Shown piece after piece: positions 15,012 through 20,816 of a DNA stretch of 24,973 nt; the stretch's first letter is position 1; each line of letters begins with the position of its first letter. The notes beneath the pieces are model-generated. The model was not told where the DNA came from. It saw only the letters and a list, made by a program, of their open reading frames with translations, and made no database searches. The stretch is taken from contig JBNMNW010000052.1 in the NCBI GenBank assembly GCA_051278165.1, positions 1-24,973 on the forward strand, read 5' to 3'. Position numbers and translations under genes: made by a program. The DNA comes from GCA-2684655 sp051278165 (GTDB lineage: Bacteria > Planctomycetota > UBA1135 > UBA2386).

Positions 15012-16319
15012 TCAACGAACCCTTTCCGACCGAAGCATCGTGTAGGGCCCCGCCGGGATCACCGCGATCCGCGCATTTGGCTGTCGCTGCAGCAGCTCAT
15101 CGATCACTTGCTGGGCGCGCGCCGTCACGTCGCCATCGCCGGAGGCCGGTGTCACGGCCAACTTACGCTGCACTTCGATCGGCAAACCATCGTTCGCCAA
15201 CACCAGCCCTGCGACCCCAACGCGCTCCAGCACCCTGGTCTGCATCTGGTATTGCCACTGGTCCTTGGCGGTCACTTCCGTCGCCCGGATGTGCTCCAAG
15301 AAGCCCTGAAAGTCTCCCCCGCGCTGCATCATCAGCTCGGTGTATTCCGGCGAGCCAACCTCGGTGCACGCCGAACACATCAACAAGATCGAGTCGCCGT
15401 GCAGCGCCGGCAATGCCGTCACCATGCCTTTAACCGTCTGGTAGAAGCTCTCGTCGAGCGGGTAGCCACCGGCCGATTGCACAACCAAGTCGTAAGGTCG
15501 CTCGACCTTGGCCGAGGTCCAGGTTCCGACTTGCTCACAGCCGATCTCGTGCGCCGCGACCAGGTGCCCAGCAAACACCCCTGCCAGTTCGCGCTCGTGC
15601 GTGATCGCCGCATTGACCAAGAAGTCGCACCCCATCAAGCCCGCGACGCGCATCGCAATCTCATGGCACGGATTGCCGACCAACTTGCCTTCCACGGCCG
15701 ACGGGTCCCCCATCGTCTTGTGGCCATGAAATCGCTGCACCGTGCGCAAATCGACCAAGCCGGGACAGATGCCTTTGCGGCCGCCGGAGTAGCCAGCCAT
15801 GAAGTGCGGCTCGATCAGTCCGGTGACGATCTTCAATTCGGCATCGGCGTAGATGCGATTGATGCTGACCGGAGGATCGTCGCTGATGCTGACCAGCGAG
15901 TCCTGCTGGTCCGCCTCGTGATCGACGACACGGCAGCGACGCAGCAGGTCCTTGCCGAGCATGATCTCACGTTCGCGCGGCGTCGATGGCCGGTGCATGC
16001 CGGTCGCAATCAGAATCGTGCAGGCATCATCAGCAACACCGGCCGCATTCAACTCGGCCAATATTGCCGTGATCAACAGCTCGTTCGGCACCGGCCGCGT
16101 GATGTCACTCATCGTGATCACAACCGAAGCGGGGCGTTTCTTCTCGGCCAGCGCGCGCAGCGACGGCGACGCGATCGGCTGCCGCAGAGCCGCCAATACC
16201 GTCGCCTGCGGATCCTCAAGTCGCGGAATTTCTGGACCCGTGAGGATATCGGCGTTGGCCGGCACGCGCAGGGTGAGCTGAGCCGCGCCAAACAGGATGC
16301 TGACTTCACGCATGGACAT
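15012..16319 (-). CDS. larA: LarA-type nickel-dependent racemase / lactate racemase domain protein
   Basis: A 435-residue cytoplasmic enzyme with an ATG at 16319 (a second in-frame ATG lies at 16313). LarA landmarks are all visible: SDITRPVP (71-78), ATGMHRP with H109, IEPHFMAGYSGGRKGICPG with H172 and catalytic-type Lys182, and RFHGHK with H198/H200. In Lactobacillus plantarum LarA the corresponding residues are H108, H174, K184 and H200. Lys184 carries the nickel-pincer nucleotide covalently and the histidines act in nickel binding and proton transfer. LarA homologues racemise or epimerise various 2-hydroxy acids, so lactate is only one possible substrate. The cofactor genes larB, larC and larE are not in this window. 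Divergent from the cupin gene, 117 bp away. Confidence 0.9.
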   Translation of the reverse strand: MSMREVSILFGAAQLTLRVPANADILTGPEIPRLEDPQATVLAALRQPIASPSLRALAEKKRPASVVITMSDITRPVPNELLITAILAELNAAGVADDACTILIATGMHRPSTPREREIMLGKDLLRRCRVVDHEADQQDSLVSISDDPPVSINRIYADAELKIVTGLIEPHFMAGYSGGRKGICPGLVDLRTVQRFHGHKTMGDPSAVEGKLVGNPCHEIAMRVAGLMGCDFLVNAAITHERELAGVFAGHLVAAHEIGCEQVGTWTSAKVERPYDLVVQSAGGYPLDESFYQTVKGMVTALPALHGDSILLMCSACTEVGSPEYTELMMQRGGDFQGFLEHIRATEVTAKDQWQYQMQTRVLERVGVAGLVLANDGLPIEVQRKLAVTPASGDGDVTARAQQVIDELLQRQPNARIAVIPAGPYTMLRSERVR

Positions 16320-16436
16320 ACGCGCCAGTGGATCCGTTCCGCCAACGAAGTCAACGTATAGCAGCCAACGTCACATGAATGCGCCGAGCCACTTCGCCCC
16401 TCTCCCGCTCGAACTGGGGACGATAGCATCTCTCTC

Positions 16437-17324
16437 ATGAGTTACTTCCGCCCGGAGCACACGCCGTTTGCCACTGAGGACTCGTGCGTCGTCGAAGACA
16501 TCGAACAGAACGTCGAAGTCGCGGACGGCGTGGTCGTCGAACGGCGCAGCGTGTTGTGGCTTTCGGTTGCGGCGGTGACGTCGATGCTGGTTGGCAGCGG
16601 ATCGCTGCGTGGTCAAAATTTGGGTGGTCAAAATTTGGGTGGTCAAAATTTGGGTAGTCAAAAGTTGGGCAGTCAAAAGTTGGGCACGCAAGATCCGGGC
16701 AGCCAAGACCCAGCGCCGAAGCAAAACCCAAAGCTGAGCATCGCAGACTTCCTCAACCAACTTCTGCCACAAGCACGCCGCCTGATCGATTCCAAGGGTG
16801 ACGACGAAGAGGCCTACCTGCTGACCGTGGCCGCAGCCATGAGTCGCTTGCAGGATCCGAACGCACCGATGCGCGAGGCCATGCGCCAGTTCCAGAAGGA
16901 GAACCGCAAGGAGGGCGAGCGCTTTCCAATTGGCGCCATGGCGATGAGCCTGAAGGCCGGCAAAGGATTCACGCATCACGACCACCTCAACTACAACGGT
17001 GTCATCATGGGCCTCGAAGGCGAGGCGCGGATTCGCAACTACGACTTCCAAGGCGAACCGCCGGCGAACGATTCGACCAAGACGTTCCAGATCCGCGAAA
17101 CCCGCGACGACCTGATCCTGCCGGGCCGCTTTTCCTCGCTGGGACTGAAGCGCGAGAACATCCACGACCTGGTCGCCGGCAAGCACGGCGCGCGGGTGCT
17201 CGACGTGTTCACGTTCTTCGCCGGCAACGCCACCTCGCGCTACCTGCAAGTTGAGGACAAGCCGCGCGACCCGGAAGCGCGCATCTACGACGCGACCTGG
17301 AAACAGCGCCGCCGCAACCGATGA
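16437..17324 (+). CDS. Exported thiol-dioxygenase-like (PCO/ADO-type) cupin with repeat linker
   Basis: A 295-residue protein with an ATG at 16437. An N-terminal segment has ERRSVLWLSVAAVTSMLVG (35-53), an Arg-Arg followed by a hydrophobic stretch that may be a Tat-like or membrane-anchor signal after an unusually long n-region. A Gln-Leu-Gly repeat linker follows (60-89), then a short helical part. Residues about 165-265 look like the plant cysteine oxidase/cysteamine dioxygenase cupin fold: KAGKGFTHHDHLNYNGVIMG, EGEARIRNYDFQGEPP, ENIHDLVAG and ARVLDVFTFFAG. Predicted iron ligands are H181, H183 and H243. The substrate is unknown. The stop overlaps the next start by 4 nt (ATGA), implying translational coupling with the ThrRS-editing-domain gene. 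Confidence 0.75.
   Translation: MSYFRPEHTPFATEDSCVVEDIEQNVEVADGVVVERRSVLWLSVAAVTSMLVGSGSLRGQNLGGQNLGGQNLGSQKLGSQKLGTQDPGSQDPAPKQNPKLSIADFLNQLLPQARRLIDSKGDDEEAYLLTVAAAMSRLQDPNAPMREAMRQFQKENRKEGERFPIGAMAMSLKAGKGFTHHDHLNYNGVIMGLEGEARIRNYDFQGEPPANDSTKTFQIRETRDDLILPGRFSSLGLKRENIHDLVAGKHGARVLDVFTFFAGNATSRYLQVEDKPRDPEARIYDATWKQRRRNR
16614..16703 (+). repeat. Six-unit 15-bp in-frame minisatellite in the cupin gene
   Basis: Six tandem 15-bp units encode QNLGG, QNLGG, QNLGS, QKLGS, QKLGT and QDPGS. The first copies (CAAAATTTGGGTGGT) are nearly identical in DNA and much more AT-rich than their surroundings, suggesting recent expansion by slippage. They lie directly after the hydrophobic export segment. 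Confidence 0.9.
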
Positions 17325-17752
17325 AGCTGCTCTGCTTCCAAGCACGCCACTTCGGTTGGAAGAGCTTTAGCAAGACGCTCGACGAGATCGGCGGCGAGCA
17401 GGTTGAGGACGTCACGATCACCGACGAACTGCAGAATTGCGTCGTCGTGTTCGCCCACGCCGAACGTGACGACGAACCAGACGAAGCGCGCGCTCGCGTC
17501 TTCCGGCACACGCTGAAGCACATCAAGTGGCTCGCGAACAAACGCGACTACAAGAACGTCGTGCTGCATTCGTTCGCGCATCTGGGTGGCCAAAACGCAT
17601 CGCCGGAGTTTGCCCAGGCCCTGCTAGTCGAATTGGCCCAACGGTTAACCGGCACCGGCTACACGGTCAAGAGCACGCCATTTGGCTACTTCTGCGAATG
17701 GCAGATCGACGTGCACGGCGAGAGCATGGCCAAGGTCTACAAGCAGATCTAG
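17321..17752 (+). CDS. Free-standing archaeal-type threonyl-tRNA synthetase editing domain
   Basis: A 143-residue cytoplasmic protein whose ATG overlaps the cupin stop by 4 nt. It aligns along its length with the N-terminal editing domain of archaeal ThrRS (PF08915, D-aminoacyl-tRNA deacylase-like fold). Shared features are MKLLCFQARHF at the start, VVLHSFAHLG around H87, a GYTVKSTPFGYFCEWQI segment, and the closing HGESMAKVYKQI. In archaea this domain removes Ser from mischarged tRNA-Thr. H87 corresponds to H83 of the Pyrococcus abyssi domain, but its Y120 and K121 are here F124 and C125. Editing chemistry or specificity may therefore differ. No synthetase part is attached, so it would act in trans. 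Confidence 0.85.
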   Translation: MKLLCFQARHFGWKSFSKTLDEIGGEQVEDVTITDELQNCVVVFAHAERDDEPDEARARVFRHTLKHIKWLANKRDYKNVVLHSFAHLGGQNASPEFAQALLVELAQRLTGTGYTVKSTPFGYFCEWQIDVHGESMAKVYKQI

Positions 17753-17835
17753 CCGAACCGGCCGCCTGCGATCTAAGCCACGTCCATTCGACCATCGTCG
17801 TGCTCGTGTGATAGATTCGCGGCGCGAAGCATGTC

Positions 17836-20106
17836 ATGACTTCGCTGCGACTCCCGATGATGCAGCCACAACCACCGCGTCGATTCTGCTCCGCCCTGAC
17901 AATCATGCTCGCCCTCGCGAGCGCAACGCTTGCATGCCACGGCCCTGCAACGGCGCAAGGCAAGTCACCGGCTCCGCTGGGTCAGGGCCCGCTGGCTCAG
18001 GCTCCGCTGGCTCAGGCTCCGCTAGCTCAGGGCCCGTGGGCTCAGGCCCCCTGGGGGCAGGCAGCCATCAACGCCTACCTCGAAGCGGCCCGCGAACAAA
18101 CCATCGCCGCGTGCGCCAGTAACAACCTGTCGCTGCCCGATGACTTCCTCGCATGGATCGACAGCGACGCAACGTTGCGCGCATCGGTCTATGGCTGCCG
18201 CAAAGACCCACTGCCCGTCTTGCTGCAGCTGCGCTCGTTGGAGATCGAACTTGGCGAAGACATCGTTCGTCGCGACTACACCCAACTAGCACTCGCGTTC
18301 GCCATCCAGCGCTCCTACATGGTAACGGGCAAGAAAGCATCGGGTTGGAACGATGGCGACGCGGAGGGAGCAACAGTGCTGGCCGACATCACCCAGCGAC
18401 CACGCCTGCAGCTGACGATCCCGGCCGACCCGCGCCAGCGCGTCAACACCAAGGACGAAGGCCGCACGCTCGATCGCGAGGACCACATCGTCAACTTCCT
18501 CGAAGACCACGCGCCGATCGAAGTCGATGTCACGAGCAAGGAACGGCCGCCGCTCGAATACGACGACAAGGGCATCGCTAAGAAGCGCGGCAAGGCCGTC
18601 AAGGTCACGCGCAAGGTGCCGCGCGCGCTGGTCGGCGCCGACGTCATCGCGTCGATCGACCTGCAGCAAGAGTTCCATTCCTACATGCTGGCTCATGGTC
18701 ACGACATCGCACTCGACTGCGGCAATCAGGTCGTGCACTGGCAGAGCAAGGCCGCGGTCAAGGACAAGCAGCTACGCGAACGCATTCGCACAGCGCACGA
18801 ACTGTTCCACAGCGCCTATCGCAACAAGGGCCGCATGCCGGCCGAGCGCGATCGGGCGCCGACCGCCGCCGAGTCGATGGCGTGGTTGATCCGCAACGAC
18901 CGCCACGAGTTCACGCCCAAACAGCAGGTAGCCCGCAATTGGCCGCGCTTCCCGCTGAACGCACCGTGGCCGGTGCTGCTGATGCTCGCCGCCGACGATC
19001 AGCCGCTGCGTGAACGCGAAGAGATCTGGATCAAGTTCCGTGACCACGGCGAGTTCCGCACCTACGGCGAATACATCGGCGGCATCGCGCAACAGTTCGA
19101 CATGCAGTCGGCGCGACGCGTCAGCCCAATCGCGTTCAACTACGGTTCGATCCAGATGATGTGGAAAGACGGTGGCGTCTGCGGAACGATGGGCAACATC
19201 GGCGCCCGCACCTTCCGCATCTGCGGCGTGCCATCGTCGACGGCTGGCCAACCCGGCCACTGCGCGCTGGTGCGCATGGACGTCAACCCGAAGACGGGCT
19301 TGTTCCGCTGCATCGGCGGCCAATACGCGACCGGCGGCGACGAAGTCACCTCCGTGCACGCGCGCTGGAACTACGACGATGTTGGCGGCCGCCGCCCAAT
19401 GGTGTTTCACCAGTCCATCGCCTGGGGCGTCAACCAAGGCGTCGCGTCGTTCGTCGACACGCTCATCATGCGCCGCATGTGGGAAACGGCAGACGAAACC
19501 ACGCGACAGACGCGCGGCTGTCGATTCGTTCGCGAGGCGGTCACCAAGAACCCGTTCGCGTTGGCGGCCGTGCTCGGCGCCATCAACACAGCATCCGACG
19601 GCAAGTCCGCGGCTGCGTTGCTCGACACGTTCCAGCAGCAGTTCAACAAGTTCGCCAAGCCTGACGAATACAGCCTCTATCGCGACCAAGTGCGTGACCT
19701 GGTGCACGCCCGCGTGCTCGCAACACCTGCACCAAAGACCAAGGGCGCGGCAACTCAGCTGCTGTCTGCTCTGCAGCGGCAAGACAGCCAGAACGGTCGC
19801 CTGCTGGCGCGCACTTGGCGCACGATCGGCGGCGATGCGGAGTTCCACCATCGCACGACCGCAGCGGCCCGCAGCTACGTCGCGAGCAACCGCACCAAGG
19901 CAACATCAAAGCAGTTCGGCAGCTTGATCAAGGTTTGGGAACGCACCCTCAAGGGCAAGGCAAAGCGAACGCAATGGGCCGAGAAGGTGCTCGCTGCGTT
20001 CACTGGCAAAGAAGCGCTTCGAACCAAACGCCGCATGACGCTCGACCCCGTCGTCGCGCAACTGTGCAAGATGGCTGGCCGCGAACCACCGAAAGTTGGC
20101 AAGTAG
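17836..20106 (+). CDS. Large exported protein, possible transglutaminase-like core
   Basis: A 756-residue protein with an ATG at 17836. The signal peptide (hydrophobic about 19-34) ends near ATAQ at 38-41. A Pro-rich repeat of six pentapeptides of the form [AG]P[LW][AG]Q covers residues 46-75. The following 370 residues are charged and helical, with no recognised family. Around C449, the segment KDGGVCGTMGNIGARTFRIC and the following GQPGHCALVRMD with H475 have the order and context of the Cys and His of transglutaminase-like (papain-fold) domains. The third catalytic residue is not clear. The C-terminal 200 residues are Lys/Arg-rich helical sequence. Proteins of this general build occur in planctomycetes without known function. 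Separated from the editing-domain gene by 83 bp, so possibly its own transcript. Confidence 0.72.
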   Translation: MTSLRLPMMQPQPPRRFCSALTIMLALASATLACHGPATAQGKSPAPLGQGPLAQAPLAQAPLAQGPWAQAPWGQAAINAYLEAAREQTIAACASNNLSLPDDFLAWIDSDATLRASVYGCRKDPLPVLLQLRSLEIELGEDIVRRDYTQLALAFAIQRSYMVTGKKASGWNDGDAEGATVLADITQRPRLQLTIPADPRQRVNTKDEGRTLDREDHIVNFLEDHAPIEVDVTSKERPPLEYDDKGIAKKRGKAVKVTRKVPRALVGADVIASIDLQQEFHSYMLAHGHDIALDCGNQVVHWQSKAAVKDKQLRERIRTAHELFHSAYRNKGRMPAERDRAPTAAESMAWLIRNDRHEFTPKQQVARNWPRFPLNAPWPVLLMLAADDQPLREREEIWIKFRDHGEFRTYGEYIGGIAQQFDMQSARRVSPIAFNYGSIQMMWKDGGVCGTMGNIGARTFRICGVPSSTAGQPGHCALVRMDVNPKTGLFRCIGGQYATGGDEVTSVHARWNYDDVGGRRPMVFHQSIAWGVNQGVASFVDTLIMRRMWETADETTRQTRGCRFVREAVTKNPFALAAVLGAINTASDGKSAAALLDTFQQQFNKFAKPDEYSLYRDQVRDLVHARVLATPAPKTKGAATQLLSALQRQDSQNGRLLARTWRTIGGDAEFHHRTTAAARSYVASNRTKATSKQFGSLIKVWERTLKGKAKRTQWAEKVLAAFTGKEALRTKRRMTLDPVVAQLCKMAGREPPKVGK
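17971..18060 (+). repeat. Six-unit 15-bp in-frame minisatellite in the large exported protein gene
   Basis: Six tandem 15-bp units (consensus GCTCCGCTGGCTCAG) encode APLGQ, GPLAQ, APLAQ, APLAQ, GPWAQ and APWGQ. They lie just after the signal peptide, the same place as the repeat in the cupin gene two genes upstream. Confidence 0.9.
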
Positions 20107-20145
20107 CTTCGCGCACCTCTAGGCATCCTCGCCAACACACACACA

Positions 20146-20676
20146 ATGGATCAAATACCCGAAGCGACTTGGAACGCGGTAGTCAACGCAAGGCGACAGC
20201 CGACACCGCGCCCATTCGCGAAAGAGATTGGTGAGCAACCCACGTTGCTAATCTTCCTGCGCCATCTCGGTTGAATCTTTACTCGTGAATGGCTTCAGCA
20301 GTTGCTGCGCCACCAGCAGAGTCAGGGCTTCCCAGACATGGTCTTCGTGCACCGCAGCACCATCGAGGACGCCGAGCCGTTCTTCGCTGCACGTGCACCC
20401 GACGCGCGCGCCATCGCAGACCCAGAAGGCGCCTTGTTCGCGGCGTTCGCACTGCAATCTGGATCCCTGCTACAAATTCTCGGTCCAACGGCTCTGTGGC
20501 GTGGCCTGCGCGCCCTACTCAAGGGCAACAGCATCGGCAAGCCAGCAGGCAACGAGCGCCAGATGCCAGGCGCGTTCCTGGTGCACGGCCGCAAGGTGCT
20601 ATGGCAGCATCGCGCCCGCCACGCGGCCGATCACCCGAACCTCGCCGACGTCACCAGCGCGATGCAGTCGGTGTAG
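20146..20676 (+). CDS. Probable selenoprotein: SelL/AhpC-TSA-like thioredoxin-fold protein with in-frame TGA (Sec43)
   Basis: One frame of 177 codons runs from ATG 20146 to TAG 20674-20676 and is interrupted only by TGA at 20272-20274 (codon 43). The sequence before it, IGEQPTLLIFLRHLG, is the typical first strand and active-site approach of AhpC/TSA-like (PF13911, SelL, PRXL2) proteins, where the next residue is the redox Cys. Here it would be Sec, giving U-I-F-T followed by REWLQQLLRH. The rest keeps the fold: GFPDMVFVHRS, FFAARAPDARAIADPEGALF and MPGAFLVHGRKVLW. The predicted protein has no cysteine at all. A SECIS-like hairpin follows the TGA. Without Sec reading, only a fragment from TTG 20302 would be called. 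No good Shine-Dalgarno is seen. A nonsense-mutated pseudogene is the main alternative. Confidence 0.78.
20290..20312 (+). promoter_or_regulatory. Candidate bacterial SECIS hairpin
   Basis: TGGC (20290-20293) pairs with GCCA (20309-20312). A TT/C internal loop separates this from CAGC (20296-20299) pairing with GCTG (20304-20307), with an apical AGTT that can close one further A-T pair and leave GT exposed. The apical G (20301) is 27 nt after the TGA, within the spacing known for bacterial SECIS elements, which need a G, often GU, in the loop. It is read as coding sequence at the same time, as in other bacteria. Confidence 0.6.
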
Positions 20677-20816
20677 CGGCCAGCGACGTTCGCACCGCGG
20701 GCCAATTCCGTCACACGCCCGCCGCCCATGAGCCCGCGCAACCGGTCTCCAGCGATGAAAGCAGGGTGATGCCTCTGGCATGAGGGACGCGTTCGGTTGA
20801 CGGTTGGCACCATCCA

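Noticed and set aside
14916..16361. 481-codon plus-strand open frame
   Set aside because: It lies fully antisense to the larA-like gene, which has clear family motifs. Its Arg/His/Gln-rich translation is typical of a shadow frame in GC-rich DNA.
16614..16703. Tandem repeat considered as a CRISPR-like array
   Set aside because: The units are 15 bp with no spacers and are in frame with the cupin gene; this is a coding minisatellite.
18772..19851. 359-codon minus-strand open frame
   Set aside because: Antisense to the large exported protein gene, whose frame has a signal peptide and consistent coding character. The minus translation has no motifs.
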